Assembly (NCBI GenBank): GCA_003586115.2
Contig: QVOM02000049.1
Span: 21,567,765 to 21,631,764, forward strand
Length of the DNA stretch: 64,000 nt
DNA from: Salvator merianae
Lineage: Eukaryota; Chordata; Lepidosauria; Squamata; Teiidae
Direction: 5' to 3'
Part shown: positions 35,195-46,920 of the stretch, one piece after another
How the letters are laid out: every line of letters starts with the position of its first letter
How positions within the stretch are numbered: the first letter of the stretch is position 1
Notes under the pieces: generated by a model
Seen by the model: the letters and a program-made list of their open reading frames with translations, nothing else
Told to the model about the DNA's origin: nothing
The model's database searches: none
Position numbers and translations under genes: made by a program

Positions 35195-35504
35195 TAGGGA
35201 ATGTGCAAAATTCATTTCACATTCACACATTCAATCAAATATTTTGCACTCACAGATATTCAAATCAAATTGAAAATGCACTTTTTTGCATTTTCATAAT
35301 TCGATCAAAAGAAACCACTCTCTACCCTTGTGAAAAATATTCAGTCAAATATCTGCATTTCTGCTGTGTTTTAACCATGAAAAGGACACAAAAACAAACA
35401 AGAAAAACCGCTTTTTTGATGCTGCAATTTGCTGACAAAGCGAAAATGTGAGTTTTCGCTTCGACAACAAATCAAAAACATGAATTTGTTTGTGTACATC
35501 CCTA
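35195..35504. mobile_element. MITE with TAGGGATGT-type ends
   Basis: The left end TAGGGAATGTGCAAAATTC and the right end, read in reverse, TAGGGATGTACACAAACAA form a terminal inverted repeat. The 8-mers outside (CTCTCTAA and CTCTATAG) agree at six of eight positions, compatible with an old hAT-type duplication. The 310-bp element is AT-rich with no coding sequence. Confidence 0.65.
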
Positions 35505-35599
35505 CTCTATAGCAGAAACTTCCCACCAAAGCAAAACAATGCAAATGCATCCTTAGACTGTAAGTTGCTGGTGAAGCCCTCGGCTATTTTATACACCGA

Positions 35600-35790
35600 T
35601 ATGTATTTAGGATCACTGGAAACTGTATCAAACCAAGCAAGGCCATTTATCTCAGCGTTGTTGAAGCTGAGCAGAAGCAGTTTTCCTAAGATTCAGATGA
35701 CATCTTTCCTAGGCCTATTCTAATTCACTGTACCAGGATTGAACTCGGATCCTTCTGCATGGAAATAATGTACTCTGCAATTGAGAGACA
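35600..35790 (-). repeat. tRNA-derived SINE, antisense
   Basis: The - strand reads TGTCTCTCAATTGCAGAGTA then CATGCAGAAGGATCCGAGTT and CAATCCTGG, an eroded box A to box B arrangement. CAAACCAAGCAAGGCC at the left is the family's 3' part. Confidence 0.55.
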
Positions 35791-35794
35791 ACTC

Positions 35795-36480
35795 TTTTCC
35801 TAAGACAGACTCCTCAGGGAAATAAATGTTGTGCCCTCCTGGTTTAATTGGAGTCAAACTTCCATCCCCTACAACTAGCATTGCCAATGAGTGCTGTCAT
35901 CCAGCAATATAAAGAAAGGACAAATTAGCATCTGTACAACTTCCTCCTTTGCAATGGAACTGCAGACTCAGTGGTTTCCTATCATGAAAAATGTTGGTTT
36001 TAGTAGGACCATTACAGAGTTTAATATCCTTTGGCTACTATAAGTTTGTAACAACAAGCATGCTTACATACACACAAGTGTACTGTATCTCTTAAATCAA
36101 TTCATCCAAAGAGAATTAAGGCTTATTTTTGAAAAGCCAGACAGCTTTATTCAAAGACATCCTTACATAGACAAAGAAGCAGGAACATTATGGACCTATG
36201 AACTAACTACAGTTATTCCTCATTATATAAGCTCATTTCCCACTATACAGTATAAACTTATAGCAAGTTTTCATTGCCACTGCGGATGCTATCATGGCAA
36301 TCTAACATGTACCTTGCATAACAAGTTCTCATGGGCTTATATTGACATTACAACCTCTTTGAAGCAATAATCTGTACATCTCTTGTAAGATGTTTATATA
36401 ATGAAAGATTACTGTGCAGCTTGTTGTCTGTGTTATAGTGGAAAATAAAAGGAAATATATATTTGCCTTTATTTACATCT
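35795..36480. other. Unannotated stretch
   Basis: No gene or repeat recognised. Confidence 0.4.
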
Positions 36481-36484
36481 ATAT

Positions 36485-36615
36485 TCCAGTTTTCTTCTGA
36501 AAAACTCAAAAGAGTGAAAATTCTTCCTCCCTTAGTTTATCCTCACAGCAACTCTTTGAGATAAATTTTGAGGCCCTGATAGGCTCAAGGTCACCCAGCA
36601 AGCTTCCATCGCCAA
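36485..36615 (-). repeat. MIR-like SINE, antisense
   Basis: TTATCCTCACAGCAACTCTT, then TTGAGGCCCTGATAGGCTCA and AAGGTCACCCAGCAAG. Read on the - strand this is the typical GCTTGCTGGGTGACCTTG...GTTGCTGTGAGGATAAA body of reptilian MIR-like SINEs. Confidence 0.65.
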
Positions 36616-36619
36616 ACTG

Positions 36620-37365
36620 TTCTTTGAAATCTTGATTGCCTGGTCCTAGTATTACTTCCTAGCATTATTTCATTCTAGCTAAATGTATAAGAAGGCAGGG
36701 GAGGAGAGGTTCCAATGCAGAAAGCTGGTTTTTTGCTTTCAGTTGTTTTATTATTCATTTTTAAAACTTCCTATAGCTCCACTCTGTGGAAAATAAAAAA
36801 TACTGCAAGTAGCAATGATAGATACAGCATGTCTTTGATTTTCTTCATTTTATCTTTTTTCTTATGTACAGAATCTGGGTATCCGCCATACACATCTTTC
36901 ATAAATTTAGTAGCCATTTTCCAGAGAACCACCACCACCACCACCCCCGGTCATATGAAATCAAGTCCACAAAAGTCACTTGCTGTTTTGTAAATGTAAA
37001 ATTGAGGTAAGTCTTGGCATATTGCTTTTAAATTAAAAAAAAAAAAAAGTTGTTTCTTAAAGTGGCCTCAAAATCCCAAGAAATACAGTTATTAATAGCA
37101 TCAAGAGAAAATGCCACAGAGCAGAAAAATCCAACTCGGAGTTCTGCAGATATTGCTGGACCAGAACTTCCTCACCCCTTAGCACCAGCCCGACTTGGTG
37201 TTGTGTTAATGGAGATAGAAATTCAACATCTATGGGGCTCACAAGTCCCTTGCAAGGATTCTGCAGCAGCTAACTTCTTCATGAGGGAAAAGACTGACTC
37301 ATATTTATTCTTAAAATTTCTATATGACCCTTCATCCAACAATCCCCAAGAGACTATATTCTTGT
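36620..37365. other. Unannotated stretch
   Basis: Short CCA repeat near 36930 and a 14-A run near 37036; no gene recognised. Confidence 0.4.
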
Positions 37366-37558
37366 TGTTGTTTGGTACCACTAAGTCATGGCCAACTCCT
37401 GGCTGACTGCATGGGCACCTCCATGGGCACCACTTGGCAGTTTTCTTGGCAGAGATACAGAAGTGGTTTGCCATTGCCTACTTCCAAGGAGAGATTGGGG
37501 ATCGAACTTGAGAGATAAGATCCTCTCCAGTCTTGAACCAATCTGCTGGGTTGTCAAA
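37366..37558 (-). repeat. tRNA-derived SINE, antisense
   Basis: It begins TTGTTGTTTGGTACCACTAA (reverse of the GGTACCCAACAA tail). It continues with GGCACCTCCATGGGCACC, CAGAAGTGGTTTGCCATTGC and GGGGATCGAAC (reverse box B). The box A end is eroded. Confidence 0.75.
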
Positions 37559-38129
37559 CAGCACACAGCCATTTAAAGGTGCTTGTATGGTACATGCGGA
37601 ACTTTTACAATAACACTGCCTGGCACTGATAATGAACCCAATTCTGTTTGTATATCAGTTACGCAAGGTCCTAGATACACATCCTGTTCTGGGGTTTTGT
37701 TGTGCATATATGGCTCCCTGCAACAAGTAATAGAATCAGAGGAACCTCAGTTAAATATTTTAATGCAGGAATAGGATATAAAAAGCAAGAGTTCTTTTTT
37801 TGCTCTTGAGGAGCATATGAGTGTAGGCACACACGCACACATCATCATCATTTCACCTCCCTCTAAAAACGACCATGGCAATTTACAACTAAGAACACAA
37901 AACTTCACAAAACAAAGTATCACACAACCCACCCTTGCTGGGAGCTCTGCCTCCGTGCAGCCTTGGTTCTTGGTGGACTAGCTTCTGCCCCCTCATGACT
38001 GATGATACTGCTGTTGAATGCCAGGTCAATCCAGCACAAGACATCACTCATCCATGACTTGATTTTGGATGAGGGAGCTGACCTGGCACGTATCACTAAC
38101 ACCTGACTGGAATTGCTGGGTGGAATAGA

Positions 38130-38485
38130 TCTGACTTAACTATGCCCTCCCGGTTTTTCAGTGCAACATCAAGGGTCAGAGTAGAGGAGTTGTTGTAGTT
38201 TATAATATACCACTTCACTCATCTGTAAGGTCCTGTACTTGGTGAGGTCTTGTACTTGGAAACGTTTTTAGGATACTTCCCAACCTGCTACTCTATAGCC
38301 TTCCTGGCTGAGCTGGCAGAGGTGGTCTCCATTATGGTGCTGGAGAATCTCAGGCTAACAGTCCTGGGGGACTTCAACATTCATGCAGACAGTATCCTTA
38401 TTGGACTGGCTCAAGAATTCATGGCCTCCATGACAGTCATAAGGCTGTCTCAATTTGTTTCTGTTCCAGTACACATGGTAGGTCT
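38130..38485 (+). mobile_element. L2/CR1 LINE endonuclease fragment, part 1
   Basis: Translation gives ENLRLTVLGDFNIHADS, the LGDFN block of APE-type LINE endonucleases, within an otherwise plausible frame from about 38250 to 38480. The copy is interrupted at 38486 by an antisense L1. Its continuation is at 39790. Confidence 0.75.
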
Positions 38486-39785
38486 TTTTTTAATTTTTAA
38501 ATAACAAAAAACATAAATCATGCATAATACAGTTGTTAAAACATTCTGGTTACATGGAATAGGTCATATATTACAAATTATAGTAAGTAAAAAGGAATAT
38601 AACATAAAGTAGACTTTATACATGAAAAGAGTAGGCATTATCCTTAGTAATAAAAGTGATTGTAGATTTAACAGCAACCTGAGATATACTGATTTTATCT
38701 GTCACTCATAGCAACAGACTCCAGAGCTGAAAAAATTTATCGGACCTAGGTTTTCCTTGCATTTCATGTTGTTTGTTACATTTATATTCACCAATCAGAA
38801 TTTCAGACAGTTTATTGTACCAACTTTGTAAAAAGATGTTATTTGCATACTTCCAGTGCTGAGCTATTAATATTAGGGATGTGTATAAAAAGTATTTAAC
38901 TGGTATTTTGCGCTTAATTTCCCTATAAAAGCAGAAATCCAAGGCCCAGAATGAAATATAATTTTATACCTAATATTTTTTCATCTCTTTCTGTACCTTT
39001 TTCCAAAAACAGTTTTATTTTGGGGCAATTCCACCACATATGGATAAATGTTCCTCTTTCCTGACAGCCACGCCAGCAATTTGGGGATATACTATTTGAA
39101 ATATATGACATTTTGACTGGTATCAAATGCTATCTATGGCATACTTTCAGGCATATTTCTTTAATCTTAAGAGTTGTGGTCCAATTATTATTATTCTTTA
39201 ACTGAGCATCCCACAACTCATTCTCTACATGGAACTTTATGTCATCTTCCCAAATGAGTTTACTGATCTGCATATTATCTTTATTCACATGGTTAACTAA
39301 TAATTTGTAAATCGTGAGACTAGTCCCTTTGGTTTATGAACATAAAGACTAAAAAAAATTTCAAAAATCTGTCAAGGACCTAGCTGCTGCTTTATGGGTT
39401 GATGATAGTGATAGACATGTAATTAAACCACTGAACACAGAATAATAGTTGGGGTATTCCTGACTAATTAGTTTCAGTTGTGCTAATTTGATCTCTTTTG
39501 CTTTTAAGTCAAAAACATCGTTCAATAAAATTAAATTATGTTGCCCTAGCCATGACCAAAATTCTTCCAGATAATTATATGTTTTCATAATTAGCCTGAT
39601 CGGCATTAGAGGAGATAGTGTGAGTAATAGATTCTGCCAATTTCTCCAGGCAATTAAAGATGTTTGGATACATAAATTGCAATGGTTAGGTTCTTTCTTT
39701 GTTATATTATTGGTTAGTGGGATTTCATTTATTTGGAGGCATAGTGCTACTTCAACTGTTGCCCAACTGTAAGGACGGTGGCATG
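38486..39785 (-). mobile_element. 5'-truncated L1, ORF2 C-terminal region
   Basis: It starts on the + strand with a T-run, the reverse of an A-rich tail. On the - strand ORF2 fragments read LQINEIPLTNNITKKEPN, LEEFWSWLGQHNLILLNDVF, GTSLTIYKLLVNH and CWRGCQERGTFIHMWWNC. The last is the cysteine-containing C-terminal motif of L1 ORF2, also present at 42.45 kb. It has several stops. It lies inside the LINE endonuclease at 38130/39790. Confidence 0.8.
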
Positions 39786-39789
39786 GATG

Positions 39790-40079
39790 TTGATAGAATT
39801 TATGTTACCTTGTAATCATGGACAGACCATCACTTGGTGATGTTTAGTACTGTGACAGCACTCCTCTGTCACAAGGATAGGGGAACATGTCAAGATGGTT
39901 CTGCCCCCAGAAACATCAAAAGTCTAATGCATTCTTGAATGCTCTGGGGAAATTCTCAGAATTCAGAGTCAGTAGTCTTCTCAAGACCCTCATGTACCTA
40001 TGGAATAAGGAAACAGGCTGTCAACACAATTGTTCATGAGTGTCCTCTCCAATGCTGTGGTATTTAAACTGCCCAATGG
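39790..40079 (+). mobile_element. L2/CR1 LINE endonuclease fragment, part 2
   Basis: The translation contains WTDHHLVMFST, the SDHHLV block of APE endonucleases, which belongs directly after part 1. This shows that the L1 inserted within this LINE. Confidence 0.75.
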
Positions 40080-40092
40080 TTTTCCAAGGACC

Positions 40093-40143
<51 letters not shown>

Positions 40144-40361
40144 TTTTAATTATAAAACCTCTTATTACATAGAACTATTCTAAAAACACCAACTGGTACA
40201 ATTTATACTTTGCTGCTAATTGATGACTTCCAAACTTCTACTGAATGATCAATTGGTATCTTTAACCTTCCGCTCCTCTTGTTTATTCTTTTAATGCCCC
40301 AATTTCTCTGTCATCCATCATTCTTCAAAGCCTACTAATGGCAGATTTTCCAAGGACCTTT
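40080..40361 (-). mobile_element. Truncated retroposon with 16-bp target duplication
   Basis: TTTTCCAAGGACCTTT occurs exactly at 40080-40095 and again at 40346-40361. The 250 bp between them start with (ATT)n, which on the - strand is an (AAT)n tail at the 3' end. A long duplication plus a simple-repeat tail indicates target-primed reverse transcription. The short body is not identified; a 5'-truncated LINE is likely. Confidence 0.8.
40093..40140. repeat. (ATT)n microsatellite
   Basis: About 15 perfect ATT units forming the tail of the antisense retroposon. Confidence 0.95.
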
Positions 40362-40890
40362 GGATGATGAAACACATCAGAATACAACTGGAGTCCAAGT
40401 AGCACAGCATTCATCATAAAGATAACTGAACATGCGTAAGATGACATAATGATGCCTAAAGCATGGCAGTATATACTGCAAAAGTTTACCTTGCAACCTC
40501 CATTCCATCCTGAAGTGACTATCCAGGACAGCTTTCTAAAATGGTAAAGACACTGCTGGCATCTGATGCACAAAATCCAGTACTAGAACCTACAGAAGCC
40601 TGCTGTAATAGGTCTACAAGGTACCTTGAGAATAAAATCACTGATCTTCATGCTGACATGAATGCTGCTTTTGAAACAGTGTCTGGTGAGATGCCCAGGG
40701 CACTGTCTTGTCCAATGTTGTGGTATCACCATCAGGTTTTGAAGACTGATGACACGGCTCAGACACTTGCAGCTGTTTGGCCTACAACATGCCTCTTCAA
40801 TCCTTGCTCATCCTGGCTCATTATAGCAAGTCATGAGGGGTGACAGGATGGACCCAGGGCATAGAGAATGCTTCACTGTGAAATGTAGTC
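40362..40890 (+). mobile_element. L2/CR1 LINE, inter-domain part 3
   Basis: Continuation of the 38130/39790 LINE beyond the second insertion. It covers the poorly conserved region between endonuclease and reverse transcriptase; the broken frame at 40541-40843 includes YLENKITDLHADMN. Support comes mainly from position and orientation. Confidence 0.5.
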
Positions 40891-41074
40891 ATAGCACCAA
40901 GCTTGAAAGAGTTCTGTCTGTTCCTTAAAAATGCCCTCCTTGGATTAAGACTGTGCTTTGACATAGGGGAACCTGGCATAAATGCTATTTGTGATTGTAG
41001 TCTGTGAAAAGCTCTTGTGTGGGTACACAGGGATCTTGCCTGACATCTTGCCTGACATCTGTGTGTTCTGCATT

Positions 41075-41850
41075 GCCTTCATTCATTCCTTCATTCATTC
41101 ATTTGCATTTTTATCCCAACCTATACCCAAAGGTCTCAGGGCGGCTTACAACAATTAAAACAACAACAACAACAAAAGTCATAAAAGGCACGCAATAGAA
41201 ACAGTAGTCTGAAAGTAGGGAGGGAAAGCTGTACCTTTAGCCAAAGGCAAGGGTCAACAGGTGCGTCTTTATTGCTCTCCTAAAGATGTAAAGTGAAGAA
41301 GCTTGACATACCTCAGGGGGAAGAGTGATCCACAGTCTGGGGGCCACCACTGAAAAGGCCCTATCCCGGGTGCCACCCCTTTAGCTATTGAAGGCGGTGC
41401 TACAACCAGGAGGGCCTCATCTGCAGATCTTAAGGCATGGGCAGGCTGATATGGGAGAAGACGCTCCTTTAGGTATTTGGGGCTCAAGCCATTTAGGGTC
41501 TTATAGGCTATGGTTAACACCTTGAATTGGGCTCAGTAGCGAACTGACAGCCAGTGCAGCTCTTTTAAGACCGGCATGATATGCATCTGGCCAGGTGTTC
41601 CAGTCAGCAGTCTTGCTGCTGCATTTTGCACCAGTTGCAGCTTCCAAACCGTCTTCAAGGGCAGCCCCATGTAAAGTGCATTACAGTGATTCAATCTGGA
41701 AGTTACCAAAGCATGGATTACTGTGGCCAGATTATCTCTGTCCAGAAGGGGTTGTAGTTGGCAAACCAGCCATAGCTGGAGGTATGCATTCTTGGCCACC
41801 GCCTCCACCTGAGTTTCAAGTGTAAGCATAGAGTCCAAGAGTACACCCAG
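41075..41850 (-). mobile_element. L2/CR1 LINE, 3' part of ORF2 and 3' end
   Basis: The - strand gives a well-preserved C-terminal RT region. DSMLTLETQVEAVAKNAYLQ and LLDRDNLATVIHALVTSRLN lead into GLPLKTVWKLQLVQNAAARL, LKELHWLSVRY, then MLTIAYKTLNGLSPKYLKER. The 3' end at the left is TGTTGTAAGCCGCCCTGAGA in reverse, with a short TTCA-rich tail. Two stops or shifts separate the frames. This is the clearest LINE copy of this family in the window. Confidence 0.85.
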
Positions 41851-41971
41851 ATTCCGTGAATTTATAAAGCAAATTCTGATTGATCAGCATTTTCTAGGAA
41901 TGAAACCCTAAGATTATAGGATGTAGCTGCACACTATCTAGGGGTAAATATTTTTCTGCTCCACTATCAAT

Positions 41972-43061
41972 GTCACATATTTATGGATTAAATATGAAGA
42001 GGTGTTGAGTAAAAATAATGAAACAGATGATTTTTTCTTGAAAACAAGAGAACAGTTAAACCAGGAGGGGTTAGAGGTACAATGGCTAATGTATGCTCAA
42101 TTGATGGATGTTTTTAAAGAAGATAAAAGAAGGATGAATTTTGAATTAGAAAGACAGAAATGGGAAGAAAAATTGGAAAAAGAAGAAAGGGGGATTATAG
42201 GGGTACTATATGATTTCCTTTTTAAAATAGAATTAGAACAAGAGCAAGTTAAAGAATGTATAATAAAGTGGGCACAAAATTTTGGCTATAATATTTCAAT
42301 GGATCAATGGGAAAATTGTGGACCAAAGATATGAAATTTACTGTATGTAATATGTTGAAAGAGAATATATATAAGATGATGTATCGATGGTACCTAACAC
42401 CTTTTAGAATTTCAAAAATGTATCAAGGCATGTCAAGGAAATGTTGGAAATGTAAGAAGCATGAGGGTACTTTTTATCATATGTGGTGGACTTGTGCAAA
42501 AACCAAAAAGTTTTGGGTTCAAATTCACATAGTTATGCAGAAAATCTTAAAGACAAACATTCCTTTTAGACCGGAATTATTCCTACTGGGAATAGTGGAA
42601 AATAATGTTGAAGGTGACAATGTGCTATTGCAAAATATGGTAACTGCTGCCAGAATTGTATATGCTCAGAGGTGGAAAGGGGAGATAATACCAACGGTGG
42701 GTGACTGGTTAGTTAAAATGATGGAGCTGGCCAAGATGGACAAACTGACAAATCTTTTGAGAAATAAGACAGTTGATAGGTTTTACAAGAACTGGAAACC
42801 CTTTATTGACTTTCTGCAAGAGCTGGACAATGGACTTGTGATTGCTGGATTCGAAGAGTGAAAAAAAAAGAAGAGTTTCGGTGAAAAAAGAAGGAAGGAG
42901 AACAGGACGTTGAAGAACATGAAGTTTAGAAGAAACTGTTAATGAAGGAGGAACTTGATAATAATAGTGATATAAGAATGTAATGTAAACTGTAATTTTA
43001 TATATCTGAAATACAATAACAATAAAATATGTTAATAATAATAAAAAGTCACATATTTATG
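41972..43061 (+). mobile_element. 5'-truncated L1 with 14-bp target duplication
   Basis: GTCACATATTTATG flanks the insert exactly (41972-41985 and 43048-43061). The 1,062-bp body carries the last part of L1 ORF2. One frame (42002-42334) includes EQVKECIIKWAQNFGYN. The next (42307-42861) includes YRWYLTPFRISKMYQGMS, CWKCKKHEGTFYHMWWTC and NLLRNKTVDRFYKNWKPFID, then stops. The frame change near 42310 is a one-base loss in an A-run. The 3' UTR ends TATATCTGAAATACAATAAC and an AATAATAAT-type tail. The exact duplication and near-intact frame indicate a recent insertion. Confidence 0.92.
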
Positions 43062-43064
43062 ATT

Positions 43065-44675
43065 ATGCAATATTAGCATTTTTGCACAGATTTCTGAAGA
43101 TCACCTATGTTGGAATGATCAAGTAACACTAGCATTCAGAACCTTTGGGGGCTAGTAGCTGTGCAGGATCTTTACAAGGTCTGTTTCACCCCAGAAGAAG
43201 CATCTGCAGAAGTTCTACATCACATACCCAGTCCCAAAATGCACCTTAAGAGAAAGAGTTTAATATACGAAGGCTCAGTTGGAACATGATGCTACTCTAG
43301 GACTGCTGTAACCAGATAGTTTTGTAAAGAACTGAACTCAACTTTAATATGAAAGAAAAGGAAGTGAAATCTGTAACCTCTGGTCTGCAAAAATAGATTT
43401 TTTAAAAATTATAGTATCTTTTGAGGTTTCTAAAAAGCAGAATAAGTACTGTACATGGTCAATTTATATCTCGTGAATCTACCAATTCTATAAAATCATA
43501 TAGCATAAGCCCTATTCTGTTCCATAAGTCTTGCTCTCAGGTAAACATGTAGAAAACTGTAGCATGAACACTGAATGTCCATGATAAAAAGCTGGAAAAC
43601 TGCGGAAGGTGCACAGCTTTCATAGAAGGTCACAAGCTTCTGAATTTCATAGATTCATACAAAGAGAGTTATTACTCTCCCTCACTATACATAAGCCAAA
43701 ATGGTGGTCAAATTTGAGCATTTTTCAAAAAGAGAAGGTCATAAAAGTCTGTTTTCCAGATCCCTTGTTGTCTGCAAGATAACATGCTAGTGAAACATGA
43801 ATACCAATGAATACTATGAAAAGCCAAAACTGTTATTTCCAAAAGTGAATCCTTGCCTCTTAAAAACCATAAGTCAAAGCTGAAATATAAACCATCAAAT
43901 CTATTCAACAACACTGTGTTTTCATTTTAGGATTATGACAACAGAATAGCTTTACATTTAGTACCTGCTTCCTGCACCCTTTCCCATTCCCTTAACCCCC
44001 CTAAAACAACACTATTAAGATTATACTAAGAAATCAGTATAGACCATGAACTGCTGCTGAAAATACACCCAACAAAAGCTTTTTCCTCTAACCAGAAGTG
44101 ACTCCTGGTTGCGCAGATTATTAGACAAAGGTGAACGTTCATGTCAAGAGCTTTCAAAAATAAAATTGGAAGCAAGCCTCGGAAAACAAGTAAATTGAGA
44201 CCTCAAGATAAGGGCACAAGGCAGGACAACCCAAGATATGTGAGAAATTTAGACAAAAGTAAGATTTCAGCAGCACTCAGTTCTGATCAAACCTGTTTCC
44301 AGCTTCACCACATCAAAATACCACCCACAGAGAAATTAATGAGAGGGAAGCTGGAAGACTGTTTTATTATTATGAAGGGATGATTTATTGACCAACAAAG
44401 ATTGCTAGTTCCAGTCATTTTTTATTTTGCAGAGAACTCATCTAATTTTGACATCTCAGCATTAGAAAATAACATTCTAGACTAATCTAAAATTTCATAT
44501 CCAGTTCACACAAGCTATTTCATGTTCCCTTTCAAACTATTCAGAGTTTGTTTTCCAAAGGAAAAAATTAAAACAAGCATAACACATTTCCATAGAATCC
44601 CATTTTGCATCATCAGATGTACCTTTTTGGTGAACATTAAATCAACAGTAAGTATTTTAGAACAAAAATTCTGGA
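43065..44675. other. Unannotated stretch
   Basis: AT-rich with short frames of 70-80 codons; nothing recognisable. Confidence 0.4.
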
Positions 44676-44682
44676 CACTGGG

Positions 44683-44845
44683 TTTGGATGTAGCTCAGCA
44701 GTGGATCAAGCTGCCTAGAGAGCAGAGGGTTGTGGGTTCAATTCCACTACTGTATCTTTGCCCAAACAAACCTGCACAGAGGTGCCTATTTTTTAATCTG
44801 GAGTCAGACTGCACTCGATGGTAACTAACACCATGTTGATATTAC
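44683..44845 (+). repeat. tRNA-derived SINE
   Basis: GGATGTAGCTCAGCAGTGGA (box A), GTGGGTTCAATTCCAC (box B), CTGTATCTTTGCCCAAACAA and a 3' end GACTGCACTCGATGGTAACT. The middle has a small deletion. Confidence 0.75.
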
Positions 44846-45049
44846 AAATGATAAATCTGTATCTTGCAGGAAGTCTGCTATGGATTAATGATAACGGTCA
44901 ACAGCAAGATGAATCCACTGCAGTAAGAGCAGCTTGAAATTTAATGTTAGGTGAAAGTAGAACCAACAGGAGGATTACAAGACACTCTGTTCCATCCACT
45001 CAAACCAGCTTGTTGCGCACATCACCCCAAGAACTTATTTACATAGACA

Positions 45050-45166
45050 GACTGCATCCAGGCATCACTTATTTATTCCACTATATCTGGATATTCCAGA
45101 ATAAAGCATGGATATTCTAGAATATCCAAATATAGCAGAATAACTAAGCAACATCTGGATGTAGTC
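45050..45166. mobile_element. Palindromic MITE, family P, copy 1
   Basis: The ends GACTGCATCCAGGCATCAC and (reversed) GACTACATCCAGATGTTGC are inverted repeats. Pairing continues through TTATTCC.CTATATCTGGATATTCC to the centre, so almost the whole 117 bp is a palindrome. The same family recurs at 54.6 and 61.7 kb. Confidence 0.8.
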
Positions 45167-45419
45167 TAAGTCATGCCTGAACTGAAAGTAAAGATACCAA
45201 AACAAGACTGCATTCAAACATAGCAAAAAGAGTGTCTCAAAAAACTTTGGAGATGGTAATGTGTGGCCTTTGTGTTCTCATCCCATCTCTAAGCTATCTT
45301 TTCTAGCCTAGAGTATTTATGAGACAGGGATGGGCAACCTGGGGTGCGAACTATCCCACCTGCAAACTCTCTCTAGGCTGTCTCCAAGCTGCTTCCAAGA
45401 CACTCGACTCTTGGTAGGC

Positions 45420-45725
45420 TTCCTCCCCATAGAGGTTTGCAATGGTAGACTGTAGGCTTTCACGGCCAGTTTCAATCTCATTTGTAGTAGCTTTTGGGCT
45501 GTTATGCTGTGTTCTATAGTTCTTCTGAGAACCTAAGCTTACAGACATAACTACGATGTCCATCTTAAGAAGATCTGAAGTTGTTCATTCATCAGTTGTT
45601 TTTGACTCTTCCGGAAGTCAGATCCTCTGAAGATGGACATCGTAGCTGTGTCCAAAAGCCTAGGTTCTCTGAAGAACTATAGAACACGGCACAACAGCCC
45701 AAAAACTACTACAAATGAGATGCTG
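45420..45725. mobile_element. Inverted pair of Penelope-like terminal repeats
   Basis: Two arms of about 100 bp face each other around about 45451-45572 and 45620-45720. The right arm (+) has CTCTGAAGATGGACATCG, TTCTCTGAAGAACTATAGAA and ACACGGCACAACAGCCCAAA. The left arm holds the reverse complement, TTTGGGCTGTTATGCTGTGT, TTCTATAGTTCTTCTGAGAA and CGATGTCCATCTTAAGA. The phrase GAACACGGCCACACAGCCCG is typical of Penelope-like terminal repeats of reptiles, from memory. The arms have diverged by several bases. Confidence 0.6.
45627..45657 (+). ncRNA. Degenerate hammerhead-like core
   Basis: CTGAAGA (45627-45633) fits CUGANGA. Stem II pairs GGACA (45635-45639) with TGTCC (45649-45653). AAAA follows where GAAA is needed. 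The arrangement fits a hammerhead inactivated at G12. Small size makes this tentative. Confidence 0.4.
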
Positions 45726-45784
45726 GATTCTATTCATGATTCATTTTTCTGCACCCTTCCCTAATGGTTCTTGCAACTGTAGTG

Positions 45785-45925
45785 TGTTTAGGTGACTGTA
45801 GCTCAGCAACAGTGTTACTGTCTAGAAACCAGAAGTCACAAGCCCTGACATCTCCCAGAAGATCTGGCAAACCATTTCTGTATCCTTGCCAAGGAAGCTG
45901 CACATGTCCACACAGAAAGCCAATC
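45785..45925 (+). repeat. tRNA-derived SINE, 3'-truncated
   Basis: GGTGACTGTAGCTCAGCAAC (box A), GGCAAACCATTTCTGTATCC and TTGCCAAGGAAGCTGCACAT. The GGTAC-type 3' end is missing. Confidence 0.7.
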
Positions 45926-45929
45926 TGCT

Positions 45930-46920
45930 ATTTTAAGGATGATCAACATTTTCTTTCCTTTCCGCAATTATTCTTGCAACCTTAGTGAATCTACCAACCA
46001 AAAGGCTCCATTTTAGAGAACAACTATACTGCTGTTGCAGTGGGTACTCAGGAAATCCTAAAAATCATCTATAACAGTATGGAATCAGTTGCATACAGTA
46101 CTTTAGAGCCTAGTGATGCCAGAATACAATGAATACTGGAGTTTTTCTAACAATAAGGAAGACGTAGTCCAGGAACTATTCTTACACAATGTAAAAGTCC
46201 TTGATGCCCTTTAAGGAGCATCAGAAGCTTCCATAATGTTGTGACATGCAAAATAAATTCTGGACAAGTCCTGAGTAACTTTATCATTTAATAGTTAAGT
46301 TAGTTCGGATATTCTCTGTCAAGTCTCACGATATCAGAAAGATAGAAGTATTCAATTGTATACAGAAAGCTAAATACACAACAATAAATGGAAGTGATTA
46401 TGATACCATGAAAGTCAGCACCCACATGAGAATAATCACTATGAAAAACTATCAGAGAAGCACACTGTTTCCCTCTCTGCTCCCAAGAGCTGAGTACGAG
46501 GTCATAAAATTGAAAGAAAATATACCAAAAAATAATTTAACCAGCAAATGACAGTATTACAAATACACACCAGAGAATGTAACAGCTGCTTCTATCCACA
46601 CAGTTCCGTGATCGCTGCAGGTATTATGTTCACATTCACTAGTTTGCTACTACCATTTTACAGTATTATTAAGTATGCCAGATGTTTATGTTTTTACATT
46701 CTCTTCAAATTGCTCATTTATCCCAAAGATCCACAAAAGACAAAGAGAAGACCCAACTAGCCTCCTGCCATGCAGAACAGGATGCGCTCAGAAGCTGTCC
46801 TTCCACCCAAGGGACTACCATAGGTTGGACTCAAGAACCAACCCATTCTTCATCATTCTTGTTCATTAAATTGAATACCGTGATGCATTCATAGCTGGAA
46901 TGAAGAAAACCTCCAAGAAT
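45930..46920. other. Unannotated stretch
   Basis: Frames of 64-70 codons near 46.6-46.9 kb show no known motif. No repeat recognised. Confidence 0.4.

Noticed and set aside
36920..36945. CCA repeat as a coding His/Thr/Pro tract
   Set aside because: Short simple repeat without a gene context.
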